Shown here one piece after another: positions 55,899-64,000 of a DNA stretch of 64,000 nucleotides. This stretch comes from Geothrix campi (GTDB lineage: Bacteria; Acidobacteriota; Holophagae; Holophagales; Holophagaceae). The notes under the pieces are model-generated. The model saw only the letters and a list, made by a program, of their open reading frames with translations. It ran no database searches and was not told the origin of the DNA. The stretch is from the NCBI RefSeq assembly GCF_024609265.1, contig NZ_JANHMP010000003.1, forward strand, positions 423,497 through 487,496, given 5' to 3'. The translations under genes were made by a program, and so were the position numbers. How positions within the stretch are numbered: the first letter of the stretch is position 1; the number at the start of each line of letters is the position of its first letter.

Positions 55899-56705
55899 AT
55901 GCGCCGGTTCATCAAGATCCCCGCCAGCGCCGTGGGGTTCACGGCCCTGGGGGTCGGCGGGATCCTCTTCTCGCTGCTGGGGCTCCCTCTGCTGCGGCTG
56001 TGCCCCGGCGGACCTTCCGCCCTGCAGAGACGCACGCGCTGGGTCATCCACCGGTTCTTCAAGGCGATGGTCTGGTTCCTCTCCACGGCGGGGCTGTTCC
56101 AGCTCCGGACCGAGGGTCTGCCGGAGCGCCAGGCCCTGGACGGCACCCTGATCCTGGCTACGCACCCCGGTTACCTCGACGTCGTCCTGCTGCTTTCCCT
56201 CCTCGAGCAGCTGACCTGTGTGGTGAAGGTCGGCATCTGGACCAACCCGCTCTTCGGCGGAGTGGTGCGGGCCGCGGGGTACATCCCCGCTCTGGGGCCG
56301 GAATCCGCCATCGACCTGGGCACCCGGGCGTTGGAGCGGGGCGAGGCCCTGCTGCTCTTCCCCGAAGGCACCCGGACCGATCCGGGTCAGCCGCATGTCT
56401 TCCATCGGGGGGCGGCCCACCTGGCTCTGCGGCGCGGCACCCCCATACTTCCCCTCTTCATCACTTGCAGCCCGCCCTTGCTGGTCAAGGGTCACCGCTG
56501 GTTCGAGATCCCCCGGGAATCATGCGATTATTGCATTCGAGCCGCCGAGCCGCTGGACCTACCCTGGTCGGACCTTGAGGGTCTACCCGCCCCCCTGGCA
56601 GCCCGGAAGCTGACCCGCTGGCTCGAAGGCCGGTTCAACCAGGAAACATCCCATGCAGGACATCACGCCGATCGAGATCAAGCAGTTCATCGTCCGGACC
56701 CTTGA
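55899..56705 (+). CDS. 1-acyl-glycerol-phosphate-acyltransferase-like protein
   Basis: 268-residue membrane-associated PlsC-type acyltransferase. Hydrophobic segment near residues 10-32; active-site block ATHPGYLD (variant of HxxxxD) and FPEGTRTDPG near residues 90 and 160. In polyene clusters this gene (ApeD-like) may attach the polyene to a lipid. Its last 53 bases overlap the start of the ACP gene. Confidence 0.86.
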   Translation: MRRFIKIPASAVGFTALGVGGILFSLLGLPLLRLCPGGPSALQRRTRWVIHRFFKAMVWFLSTAGLFQLRTEGLPERQALDGTLILATHPGYLDVVLLLSLLEQLTCVVKVGIWTNPLFGGVVRAAGYIPALGPESAIDLGTRALERGEALLLFPEGTRTDPGQPHVFHRGAAHLALRRGTPILPLFITCSPPLLVKGHRWFEIPRESCDYCIRAAEPLDLPWSDLEGLPAPLAARKLTRWLEGRFNQETSHAGHHADRDQAVHRPDP

Positions 56706-56925
56706 CCTCGAAGACATCCGGCCCGAGGAAATCGGCGACGAGCAGCTCCTGTTCAAGGATGGCCTCGGCCTCGACTCCATCGACGCCTTCGAACTGGGCC
56801 TGGCCTTGAAGAAGGCCTACCGGCTCAACCTCGAAAGCGAGGAGACCTCCACCTTCGCCCACCATTTCCGCACGGCCGCCAGCCTCGCGGCATTCGTCTC
56901 GAGCCACCGCCAGGTGACCATCTGA
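56653..56925 (+). CDS. Acyl carrier protein 1
   Basis: 90-residue ACP with the phosphopantetheine-attachment serine in GLDSIDAFELG. It begins inside the acyltransferase gene, with AGGAAA upstream of the ATG. In the polyene cluster it would carry the growing chain. The acidic helices flanking the Ser are typical of ACPs. A second ACP follows after 17 bp. Confidence 0.9.
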   Translation: MQDITPIEIKQFIVRTLDLEDIRPEEIGDEQLLFKDGLGLDSIDAFELGLALKKAYRLNLESEETSTFAHHFRTAASLAAFVSSHRQVTI

Positions 56926-56942
56926 ACTCCGGAGTACCCCCC

Positions 56943-57191
56943 ATGGTGATGACCGAGCAGGACATCCTCGTCAAGCTGCGCGAAGTCCTTTCGGACTCTT
57001 TCGAACTCGATCCCGAAGCCATCCACCTCGATTCGCACTTGTTCAAGGACCTCGACCTGGACAGCATCGACGCCGTCGAGCTCGCCATCCAGCTCCAGGA
57101 GTTCACGGGTCGCCGCGTGAGCGCCCAGGACTTCAAGGATGTGCGGACCGTGGGGGACGTGGTGGCGGCGATCCACAAGATGCTGTCGTGA
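56943..57191 (+). CDS. Acyl carrier protein 2
   Basis: 82-residue ACP with the phosphopantetheine serine in DLDSIDAVELA. Two different ACPs in tandem are typical of aryl polyene clusters. The stop overlaps the GTG of the next gene (GTGA). Confidence 0.9.
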   Translation: MVMTEQDILVKLREVLSDSFELDPEAIHLDSHLFKDLDLDSIDAVELAIQLQEFTGRRVSAQDFKDVRTVGDVVAAIHKMLS

Positions 57192-57535
57192 TCCCCTTCC
57201 CCCAGGCGCTGAAGGCGCTGCCTTCCACCCCCGGGGGATACTCGCTGCTTGTGGAACCCGGGCACCCGGCCTTCTCCGGCCACTTCCCTGGCCAGCCCGT
57301 CCTGTCCGGCCTCATCCAGGTCGATTGGGCCGCCCGCCTCGGGCAGGAGGCCTTCGGCCCCCTGGGCACCTTCCAGGGCTTGGAGCACCTGAAGTTCCAG
57401 GCCCCCATCCTTCCGGACGAGCCCCTGGAACTGCATCTGGACTGGGTTCCGACGACTGGGCTGCTGCGATTCAGGTACCACGGAACCCACGGACAAAAAT
57501 CCCGGGGAACCCTCGTCTTCACCGCGGCCCCATGA
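57188..57535 (+). CDS. Hotdog-fold dehydratase (ApeI-like)
   Basis: 115-residue hotdog protein of the FabZ/ApeI type, with GTG start coupled to ACP 2. The HPAFSGHFPGQPVLSGLIQVDWA region is the expected active-site block, with His in HFPG and Asp where FabZ has Glu. It should dehydrate 3-hydroxyacyl-ACP intermediates. It is coupled to the next gene (ATGA). Confidence 0.85.
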   Translation: MIPFPQALKALPSTPGGYSLLVEPGHPAFSGHFPGQPVLSGLIQVDWAARLGQEAFGPLGTFQGLEHLKFQAPILPDEPLELHLDWVPTTGLLRFRYHGTHGQKSRGTLVFTAAP

Positions 57536-59241
57536 GCTTCCGCCCCTGCCTCGTGGTCCCGGTGTACAACCCGGGCCCTGCCCTGGGCCGGACCCTCGAT
57601 GCCCTCCTGGCCTGCGGGCACCCGCTCTTCGTCCACGACGACGGAAGCGATGAGGCTACCCGACGCCAGCTCGAGGACGCCGCCACGGCCCATCCAGGCC
57701 TCCATCTGTCCCGGTGGGCCGGGAACCGGGGCAAGGGTGCCGCCGTGGTGGAAGCCTTCCGCAGAGCCCAGGCGGAAGGCTTCACGCATGCCCTCCAGGT
57801 GGATGCGGACGGCCAGCACGACGTGGGCGCCATCGCCGCCTTCCTGACCCTGGGCGAGGCGCGCCCCGAGGCTGTCATCGCGGGGGTTCCCGTCTACGAC
57901 GGCTCCGTGCCCGCGGCGCGGAAGTACGGGCGGTGGTTCACCCACGCCTGGGTCTGGCTGGAGACCCTCTCCTTCGACATCGGGGACTCCCTCTGCGGCT
58001 TCCGCCTCTACCCCCTCGAAGCCATGGGCCGGCTCCTTTCGCGCACCGCGCTGCCCGCCCGCATGGACTTCGATACGGCCGCCATCGTGCGCCTCCACTG
58101 GGAGGGCGTGCCGGTGGTGAACGCCCCGGTCCGGGTGGTCTACCCGGAAGACGGCGTCTCCCACTTCCACCTGCTTCGCGACAACCTGCGGCTGACCCGG
58201 ATGCACACTCGGCTGGTGCTGGGCATGCTCCGCCGCCTGCCAACCCTGGTCGCACGGCGCTTGCGCCGAGGCACCCCCCAGGACCACCAGTGGACCAGGA
58301 TCCAGGAACGGGGCACCGCCCTCGGCCTGCGGGCCGCCCACCTGGTCTTCCGCTTGACCGGCGCCCGCGGCCTCCGCTGGCTCACCGAGCTCCTGGCCGT
58401 CTACTTCTTCCTGACGGGCCGTGCCGCGCGCCGGGCCTCGGGTCAGTACCTCGACCGCCTCTTCCGGCATGCGGGGCCGCTCCCGGGCCTGCCCGCGAAG
58501 CCCGGCCTTCACGCCCAGTACCGGCACATCCGGACCTTCGCCCTGTCCTACGTGGACCGCTTCCTGGCCTGGATGGACGCCAGCGATGCCGAGCTGGTCT
58601 TCCCTGAAGAACAGGCCTTCCAGGCGCTCATCCACTCCGGCCGCGGCGCCCTCTTCCTCAGCGCCCATCTGGGCAACCTCGACATGCTGCGGGGGCTCGG
58701 CGCCGCCCGCGGCGTCCCCGGCCTGAACGCCGTGATCTACTCCGAGCACGTCATCCGCTTCCAGGAACTGTTGGGCCGGATTAATCCCCGCTACACGGCG
58801 AACCTCATCCACGTGGCGGAGGCCGGGCCCGAGACCGCGATGCTGCTGGAGGAACGCATCGCCCGCGGAGAGAGCCTCTTCATCGTCGGGGATCGCCCCC
58901 CGGCCTCCGAGAACGGGCGCACCCTGGACATCCCCTTCCTGGGCCGCGAGGCCCCCTTCCCCATCGGCCCCCTCTTCCTGGCGCACCTGCTCCAGTGCCC
59001 CGTCTACCTCTTCTTCTGCGTCAAGGAGGGCACACGGTACCGCATCCACATGGAGCCCTTCGCCGAGCGCGTGGACCTGCCCCGCAAGGGCAGGGAGGCC
59101 GCGCTCCGGACCTGGCTGGAGCGCTATGCCCAGGCCGTCGAGGCCCGCTGCCGGGAGACGCCGTTCCAGTGGTTTAATTTCTATGACTTCTGGGGAGAGG
59201 CGAGGCCCCTTCCACCCCCGCCGACCGCACCGCCCGCCTGA
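57532..59241 (+). CDS. GT2 glycosyltransferase fused to LpxL-like acyltransferase
   Basis: 569-residue two-domain protein. Residues 1-230 are a family-2 glycosyltransferase (VVPVYNPG, DDGSDE, VDADGQHD). The C-terminal part from about residue 290 is an LpxL/HtrB-like lysophospholipid acyltransferase (SAHLGNLDMLRGLGA, FIVGDRPPASENGRT). Such GT-AT fusions are characteristic of aryl polyene clusters (ApeJ-like) and may glycosylate and acylate the lipid anchor. The fusion is typical, not an assembly error. Confidence 0.88.
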   Translation: MSFRPCLVVPVYNPGPALGRTLDALLACGHPLFVHDDGSDEATRRQLEDAATAHPGLHLSRWAGNRGKGAAVVEAFRRAQAEGFTHALQVDADGQHDVGAIAAFLTLGEARPEAVIAGVPVYDGSVPAARKYGRWFTHAWVWLETLSFDIGDSLCGFRLYPLEAMGRLLSRTALPARMDFDTAAIVRLHWEGVPVVNAPVRVVYPEDGVSHFHLLRDNLRLTRMHTRLVLGMLRRLPTLVARRLRRGTPQDHQWTRIQERGTALGLRAAHLVFRLTGARGLRWLTELLAVYFFLTGRAARRASGQYLDRLFRHAGPLPGLPAKPGLHAQYRHIRTFALSYVDRFLAWMDASDAELVFPEEQAFQALIHSGRGALFLSAHLGNLDMLRGLGAARGVPGLNAVIYSEHVIRFQELLGRINPRYTANLIHVAEAGPETAMLLEERIARGESLFIVGDRPPASENGRTLDIPFLGREAPFPIGPLFLAHLLQCPVYLFFCVKEGTRYRIHMEPFAERVDLPRKGREAALRTWLERYAQAVEARCRETPFQWFNFYDFWGEARPLPPPPTAPPA

Positions 59242-59250
59242 TCCTCGACC

Positions 59251-59667
59251 ATGACCTTCCTGCAGACCTCCGTGCCCCTGGAAATCCCCTTCCACGATGT
59301 GGATTCCATGGGGATCGTCTGGCATGGGCACTACCTGAAATACTTCGAGATCGCGCGCACCGCCCTCATGCGCCGCGCCGGCCTGGATGTGGCGGACATG
59401 CTGGCCACCGGGTGCGCCTGGCCCGTGGTCACCTGCGAGGTGAAGTACATCCGCCCCCTCCGCTACGGTCAGCGGATCCTGGTGGAGGCCCGCCTCGAGG
59501 AGTACGAGTTCCGCATCGGCATCGCCTACACCGTGCGCGACGAGGCCACCGGCGAGCGCCTCACGCGGGGCCGCACCCGCCAGCTGCCCATCGATTCCAC
59601 CACCGGAGAGCTTTGCCCGGGCACCCCTCCCGGCATGATTGCCGCCATCGAGCGGGCGCTCGGATGA
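59251..59667 (+). CDS. Acyl-CoA/ACP thioesterase (4HBT type)
   Basis: 138-residue hotdog thioesterase, similar to YbgC. The FHDVDSMGIVWHGHYLKYFEIAR block holds the active-site Asp region. In the cluster (ApeK-like) it may release or transfer the polyene chain. It overlaps the ketosynthase start by 4 bases (ATGA). Confidence 0.88.
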   Translation: MTFLQTSVPLEIPFHDVDSMGIVWHGHYLKYFEIARTALMRRAGLDVADMLATGCAWPVVTCEVKYIRPLRYGQRILVEARLEEYEFRIGIAYTVRDEATGERLTRGRTRQLPIDSTTGELCPGTPPGMIAAIERALG

Positions 59668-60860
59668 TATCGACCGCCGCGCCCTGCTACCTCTCCGCCC
59701 TGGGTCTCGTGAACGCGCTGGGCCGGGGGAAGCGCGACGTGGCCGCCGGCCTGCTGCGCGGAGACACCTCGGGAATGGTCGAGGAGGCGGGCTGGCTGCC
59801 GGGCCGGATGGCCCGGGTGGGCCGGGTCCGGGCTCCCCTGGAACCGCTGCCCAGCCGCTTCGCCGCGGATGATTCGCGAAACACCCGCCTGGCCCTGCTG
59901 GCCCTGGAGGAGATCCGCGAAGAGGTCGACCGGGAGATCCGCCGCCACGGTGCCCATCGCGTCGGGGTGGTGCTCGGCACCAGCACCTCGGGCATCGAAG
60001 CCGCCGAACGGGCCATCGCCCATCATCGGCAGCACCACGCCCTCCCCGACGACTTCCACTACCGTCAGCAGGAGATCGGTCGCCTGGCCCCTTTCCTGGC
60101 GGAGTATCTGGGGCTCCAGGGCCCCGCCCTCACCGTCTCCACGGCCTGCACCTCCGGCGGAAAGGCCCTGGTCACCGCCCGGAACCTGCTCCGCCTCGAC
60201 CTCTGCGATGCCGTGGTCACGGGCGGCGCGGACTCCCTCTGCCGGCTGACCCTCAACGGGTTCGCCTCCCTGGAATCCGTCTCCCCGGCCTTGTGCAATC
60301 CCATGAGCCGGAACCGTGTTGGCATCAACGTGGGTGAAGGGGCGGCCTTCTTCATCCTCCGGAAGGAACCGGCGGCGGTGGCCCTGCTGGGGGCCGGCGC
60401 CTCCAGCGACGCCCACCACATCTCCTCGCCGGATCCCTCCGGCGCAGGCGCAGAGGCGGCCATGCGCGCGGCTCTGGCCGAGGCGGGTCCGGGTCTGGAG
60501 GTGGGCTACCTCAACCTGCATGCCACGGCCACACCGAAGAATGACGAAATGGAAAGCCGCGCCACCGCGGCCATCTTCCCTGATGGCATGGCCTGCAGCG
60601 GCACCAAGCCGCTCACCGGTCACCTCCTCGGCGCCGCCGCGGCCACGGAACTGGCGTTCTGCTGGCTCCTGGCGCAGCCGGACTGGAACCCCGAGGGCCT
60701 CCTGCCGCCCCATCGCTGGGATGGCGAGGCCGATCCCGACCTTCCCGCCCTCCGGCTCGCCGCTGATGGCGCCACCTTCCCGGGGACCCGGGTCTGCATG
60801 TCCAATGCCTTCGCCTTTGGCGGCAACAACCTCAGCCTGATCCTGGGGCCCGCCCGATGA
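59664..60860 (+). CDS. Beta-ketoacyl-ACP synthase (ApeO-like)
   Basis: 398-residue ketosynthase with the Cys-His-His set: Cys162 in STACTSGGKAL, His in LHATATPKND and His in KPLTGHLLGAA. It should extend the chain by decarboxylative condensation with malonyl-ACP, possibly with the chain-length factor. The ATG is coupled to the preceding thioesterase. Confidence 0.92.
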   Translation: MISTAAPCYLSALGLVNALGRGKRDVAAGLLRGDTSGMVEEAGWLPGRMARVGRVRAPLEPLPSRFAADDSRNTRLALLALEEIREEVDREIRRHGAHRVGVVLGTSTSGIEAAERAIAHHRQHHALPDDFHYRQQEIGRLAPFLAEYLGLQGPALTVSTACTSGGKALVTARNLLRLDLCDAVVTGGADSLCRLTLNGFASLESVSPALCNPMSRNRVGINVGEGAAFFILRKEPAAVALLGAGASSDAHHISSPDPSGAGAEAAMRAALAEAGPGLEVGYLNLHATATPKNDEMESRATAAIFPDGMACSGTKPLTGHLLGAAAATELAFCWLLAQPDWNPEGLLPPHRWDGEADPDLPALRLAADGATFPGTRVCMSNAFAFGGNNLSLILGPAR

Positions 60861-61285
60861 ACCCGGAGCCCCTCTCTCCGGAGGCGCTGCTACCGCATCG
60901 GGGGCCCTCACTGCTTCTGCGTCGCATCCTCGAAATCTCCGACGAGCACTGCCTCGCCCGCGTCCGCGTGGAACCGGGGGCCTGGTACTTGGACGAGCGA
61001 GGCTGCGCCCCTGCCTGGCTCGCCCTCGAATGGATGGCCCAAGCCGCGTCGGCCTTCAGCGGGAACCGCCATCTCCAGGCAGGGGGCGCGCCCCGGATCG
61101 GGTTCCTGCTGGGTTCCCGCCGCTTCGAAACGACGGTGCCGGTCTTCCCCGTCGGCTCCGAATTCGAGGTCGAGGCCAAGCTCATCTTCCTCGATGAGGC
61201 GGGCCCCAGCGCCTTCGCCTGCCGGGTGGGGAACGGGGCTGAGACCCTCGCCCGTGCTACGTTAAAAGCCATCGAAGTCCCATGA
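60857..61285 (+). CDS. Hotdog 3-hydroxyacyl-ACP dehydratase (ApeP-like)
   Basis: 142-residue hotdog dehydratase with LLPHRGPSLLLRRIL and the WLALEWMAQAASAFSG helix, as in ApeP. It should remove water from 3-hydroxyacyl-ACP to give the double bonds of the polyene. It is coupled to neighbouring genes by ATGA overlaps. Confidence 0.85.
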   Translation: MNPEPLSPEALLPHRGPSLLLRRILEISDEHCLARVRVEPGAWYLDERGCAPAWLALEWMAQAASAFSGNRHLQAGGAPRIGFLLGSRRFETTVPVFPVGSEFEVEAKLIFLDEAGPSAFACRVGNGAETLARATLKAIEVP

Positions 61286-62028
61286 ACGAACCCTCCTCCC
61301 AGCCCCTCAGAAACGCACTCGTCACGGGTGGCAGCGGCCGCATCGGCCGGGCCATCGCCCGTCAGCTGGCGCGGGACGGCTACCGCGTGACCGTGCATTG
61401 CCGCAGCCGCGCGGACGAGGCCCGGGCCGTGGTCGAAGCCATCCAGGCCGAGGGAGGCCGGGCGGACTGGATCGCCTTTGATGTGGCTGACCGGGCGGAA
61501 GCAGGGCGCGTCCTCGAAGCGAAGACCGCCGCCGACGGCCCCTACCACTGCATCGTCTGCAACGCGGGAATCACCCGGGACGGCGCCTTCCCGGCCCTCA
61601 GCGGCGAGGACTGGGACCAGGTCCTGGGCGTGGGGCTCGACGGCTTCTTCAATGTCGTCCAGCCGCTCCTCATCCCCATGATCAAGACCCGCAAGGGCGG
61701 CCGCATTGTCTGCATCTCCAGCGTCTCCGGCGTGGTCGGCAACCGCGGGCAGGTGAACTACAGTGCCGCCAAGGCTGGGCTCATCGGTGCCGCCAAGGCG
61801 CTGGCGGTCGAGGTCGCCAGTCGCGGCATCACCGTGAACTGTATCGCCCCCGGGCTCATCGAATCGGAGCTGGTGGACGAGCTGGTGTTCGAGCATGCCC
61901 TGAAGGCCATTCCCATGGGCCGGGTCGGCCAGCCCGAGGACGTGGCCACCCTCACGGGCTTCCTCTGTTCGGACGCGGCGGGCTACATCACCCGCCAGGT
62001 CATCGGGGTGAACGGGGGCATGGTCTGA
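61282..62028 (+). CDS. 3-oxoacyl-ACP reductase FabG-like (ApeQ-like)
   Basis: 248-residue SDR reductase. The NAD(P) motif is VTGGSGRIGRA, and the catalytic triad is Ser147, Tyr160 and Lys164 (ISSVSG, NYSAAKAG). It reduces the 3-keto group with NAD(P)H. It overlaps the last ketosynthase by one base (TGATG). Confidence 0.93.
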   Translation: MNEPSSQPLRNALVTGGSGRIGRAIARQLARDGYRVTVHCRSRADEARAVVEAIQAEGGRADWIAFDVADRAEAGRVLEAKTAADGPYHCIVCNAGITRDGAFPALSGEDWDQVLGVGLDGFFNVVQPLLIPMIKTRKGGRIVCISSVSGVVGNRGQVNYSAAKAGLIGAAKALAVEVASRGITVNCIAPGLIESELVDELVFEHALKAIPMGRVGQPEDVATLTGFLCSDAAGYITRQVIGVNGGMV

Positions 62029-63257
62029 TGCGGCGTGTGGTGGTGACCGGCATGGGGGGCGTCACCCCCTTCGGCGAGACCTGGGAGGCCATCGACCGCG
62101 CGGTCTCCGCCGGGCGGAGCGGCGTGAAGGTCATGTCGGAGTGGGACCAGTACCCCGAGATCCAGACGCGCCTCGGCGTGCCCATCGAAGGCTTCGAGGT
62201 GCCAAGCCACTACCCACGGAAGATGGTGCGCTCCATGGGCCGCGTGGCTCTCCTGGGCGTCCGGGCCACCGAGCTGGCGCTGCAGGACGCCGGCCTCCTG
62301 GGTGACGCGGTCCTGCAGGGCGGGCGCGTCGGGGTGGCTTACGGCTCCTCCTTTGGCAGCGTCGACCCCATCGTGTCCCTTGGCCGCAGCCTGGCTTCGG
62401 GGCGGATCGGCGGGCTCAGCGCCACGGGCTACATCCAGGCCATGAGCCACACGGCCGCCGTCAACATCGGGGTGTACTTCGGCCTCACGGGTCGCGTCAT
62501 TCCCACCAGCACTGCCTGCACCAGCAGCAGCCAAGCCATCGGCTACGCCTACGAATGCATCCGGGAGGGCCGTCAGACCATCATGATCTCCGGTGGATCT
62601 GATGAGCTGTCGATCTTCACTGCCGCCGTCTTCGACACCCTGTATGCCACCAGCCAGCGCAATGAGGCTCCCGACCAGTCACCCCGCCCCTTCGACCGGG
62701 ACCGGGACGGCCTGGTGGTGGGGGAGGGTGGATGCACCCTGATCCTCGAGGACCGGGAGCACGCCTTGGCTCGCGGAGCCACGATCTACGCCGAGATCCG
62801 GGGGTTCGGAACCAACTCGGATGGCGCGCACATCACCCAGCCCCAGCGATCGACCATGGCCGAGACCATCCGCCTGGCCTTGGCCGATGCGGGCCTCCAT
62901 CCCGACGCCATCGACTGGGTCAACGCCCATGGCACCGCCACGGAGTACGGGGATATCGCCGAAAGCCACGCCACCCGGGACGCCTTCCAGAGGCGGATCC
63001 CCATCACCTCCTTCAAGAGCTACATGGGGCACCCCCTGGGCGCCTGCGGGTCTCTGGAAGCCTGGATGGGCATCCAGATGTCCCGGGCCGGGCGCATCGC
63101 CCCCACCCTGAATCTGGTCGAACCCGATCCCCGCTGCGCCGACCTCGACTACCTCCAGTTCGCCCATCGCGAGATGGAAGCGGTCTGCTTCATCTCCAAT
63201 AATTTCGCCTTTGGCGGGATCAACACCTCCCTCGTCTTCCAGTGCGGGGATTCGTGA
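62028..63257 (+). CDS. Beta-ketoacyl-ACP synthase II-like (ApeR-like)
   Basis: 409-residue ketosynthase with the full catalytic set: Cys164 in STACTSSSQAIG, His in VNAHGTATEYGD and His in SYMGHPLGACGSLEAW. This is the second catalytic ketosynthase of the cluster. It is the last gene of the run; the next gene starts 61 bp downstream. Confidence 0.93.
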   Translation: MRRVVVTGMGGVTPFGETWEAIDRAVSAGRSGVKVMSEWDQYPEIQTRLGVPIEGFEVPSHYPRKMVRSMGRVALLGVRATELALQDAGLLGDAVLQGGRVGVAYGSSFGSVDPIVSLGRSLASGRIGGLSATGYIQAMSHTAAVNIGVYFGLTGRVIPTSTACTSSSQAIGYAYECIREGRQTIMISGGSDELSIFTAAVFDTLYATSQRNEAPDQSPRPFDRDRDGLVVGEGGCTLILEDREHALARGATIYAEIRGFGTNSDGAHITQPQRSTMAETIRLALADAGLHPDAIDWVNAHGTATEYGDIAESHATRDAFQRRIPITSFKSYMGHPLGACGSLEAWMGIQMSRAGRIAPTLNLVEPDPRCADLDYLQFAHREMEAVCFISNNFAFGGINTSLVFQCGDS

Positions 63258-63318
63258 CCGAATCGTAAAGTGGCCCCGGTACCATGACCGATGGCTCGGA
63301 TCGGGCCGGAGGTCTTGC

Positions 63319-64000
63319 ATGGATGCCATCACGTCTGTCCTTCGCCGCTGTGAAATCTTCTCCGGGCTGTCCGACACGGATCTCGGCCTGATCGCCAAGG
63401 CCACCCGCCGGCGCGAAGCTCCCGCCGGGACCCGCCTCTTCACCCAGGGCGAACGCCGCAACGGCGCCACGGTCATCGCCGAAGGTCGCGTGGAGATCAC
63501 CCGCGACAATGGCGACGGGGCCGAACCCGTGGTCATCCTCGGCCCCGGCGACGTGGCGGGGGAGCAGTCCTTCCTGGCACCCAGCACCCACTCCGCCACG
63601 GCCACCACCCTCACCTCGGCCGTGCTTCTGGATCTGGACCGCGAGGCGATCCTCCAGAACCTCAGCCAGGATGGCGCCGCAGCCATCGCCGTGCTCAGCA
63701 AGGTGGCCAACGTCCTCCATCAGCGCATCCTCTACTCGGCCACGCCCCGGACCGGGCGGGAGCAGGCCTACGCCAGCGGACGGACCCGCCGGGAATCGGA
63801 CCTCCTCGGCCCCCTGGACGTGCCCGAGGACGCCCTCTTCGGCGTGCAGACCCTCCGGGCCGTCCACAACTTCCCCATCACGGGCACGCCCACTAGCCAT
63901 TTCCCCGCCATGATCCGCGCCCTGGCCATGGTCAAGCAGGGCGCGGCCCGCGCCAATGCCCGCCTGGGCCTGCTGGATCCGGCCATCGCGGACGCCATCG
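63319..64000 (+). CDS. cNMP-binding-like domain fused to aspartate ammonia-lyase, 3' end cut
   Basis: At least 227 residues, running off the window. Residues 1-115 resemble a cyclic-nucleotide-binding beta-roll (FTQGERRNGATVIAEGRVEI, GPGDVAGEQSF), but the phosphate-binding Arg of CRP-type domains is absent in the GEQSFLAPSTHSAT segment. From about residue 155 the sequence matches the N-terminus of aspartase/fumarase C-type lyases (RRESDLLGPLDVPEDALFGVQTLRA, seen in pieces). The likely reaction is aspartate to fumarate and ammonia. The active-site signature lies beyond the window end. The fusion suggests allosteric control by a small ligand. Confidence 0.85.
   Translation, partial: MDAITSVLRRCEIFSGLSDTDLGLIAKATRRREAPAGTRLFTQGERRNGATVIAEGRVEITRDNGDGAEPVVILGPGDVAGEQSFLAPSTHSATATTLTSAVLLDLDREAILQNLSQDGAAAIAVLSKVANVLHQRILYSATPRTGREQAYASGRTRRESDLLGPLDVPEDALFGVQTLRAVHNFPITGTPTSHFPAMIRALAMVKQGAARANARLGLLDPAIADAI

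Noticed and set aside
63319-64000. Downstream lyase as aryl starter ammonia lyase of the polyene cluster
   Set aside because: Its motifs are of aspartase/fumarase type, not of the MIO-containing histidine/tyrosine ammonia lyases, so it does not supply an aryl starter.

Overview
The window is about 64 kb of uniformly GC-rich bacterial chromosome, densely packed on both strands, with no tRNA, rRNA, CRISPR array, insertion sequence or prophage that I can recognise. Gene content (MsbA-type exporter, many lipoproteins, DUF4388 and serine/threonine kinase genes, IcmF, ThyX, parAB next to accD/folC and eno/ftsB/dapF) suggests a Gram-negative, free-living bacterium. A Holophagae-like acidobacterium (Geothrix/Holophaga type) is my best guess; this is inference from composition and gene mix, not from a phylogenetic marker. 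Translational coupling by ATGA, GTGA or TGATG overlaps is very common, so many neighbours are probably co-transcribed. Several starts are GTG or TTG.

Layout. 1-5.7 kb: rph (partial) and rpiB on the minus strand, divergent from a SNF2 helicase/SWIM-zinc-finger pair and a RidA protein that ends in a bidirectional terminator. 5.7-8 kb: two tandem PstS-like phosphate-binding proteins separated by an AT-rich promoter patch. 8-11 kb: a Spy-like periplasmic protein, LytS-type kinase and LytTR regulator operon, then a helical hypothetical protein and a small HPt protein. 11.5-19.9 kb: a lytic transglycosylase, fused isobutyryl-CoA mutase IcmF, a membrane TPR protein, an HtrA protease and a DUF1573-like protein. 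20-25 kb: a secreted PKD protein, YjbQ, a flavin reductase, a CDF metal transporter. 23.9-31.7 kb, minus strand: housekeeping genes folC, accD, parB, parA, dapF, ftsB-like, eno, then a TrpC-like barrel whose frame runs on into a histone-H1-like Lys/Ala/Pro tail with its own strong internal start. 32-45 kb: upp, a DUF4388/TPR protein, then a long plus-strand run of a Ser/Thr kinase, rnc, a HisA-like protein, a repeat protein, a lipoprotein, an ECF sigma factor with a putative membrane partner, a TPR protein, an MsbA-type exporter and queA. 45-53 kb: a DUF4870 protein, a TauE/SafE permease, an esterase, a degenerate PdeM-like phosphoesterase, DUF192, a class V aminotransferase, thyX and a large Fn3-like lipoprotein closed by a strong terminator. 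53-54.4 kb: a fructose-6-phosphate-aldolase/transaldolase and an exported HIT protein.

54.5-63.3 kb is the most striking region: a compact plus-strand set of eleven lipid/polyene synthesis genes (chain-length factor, acyltransferase, two ACPs, hotdog dehydratase, glycosyltransferase-acyltransferase fusion, thioesterase, ketosynthase, second dehydratase, ketoreductase, second ketosynthase). It matches the core of aryl-polyene/flexirubin-type clusters but lacks, within the window, an AMP ligase, an ammonia lyase for an aryl starter, a LolA-like carrier and an MMPL exporter. The window ends inside an unusual gene that fuses a cyclic-nucleotide-binding-like domain to aspartate ammonia-lyase.

Other points of interest are three enzyme-like proteins that have lost residues known to be catalytic or metal-binding in their families (TrpC-like, HisA-like, PdeM-like), the overlapping TrpC/histone arrangement, and a perfect 13-bp inverted repeat just upstream of eno.
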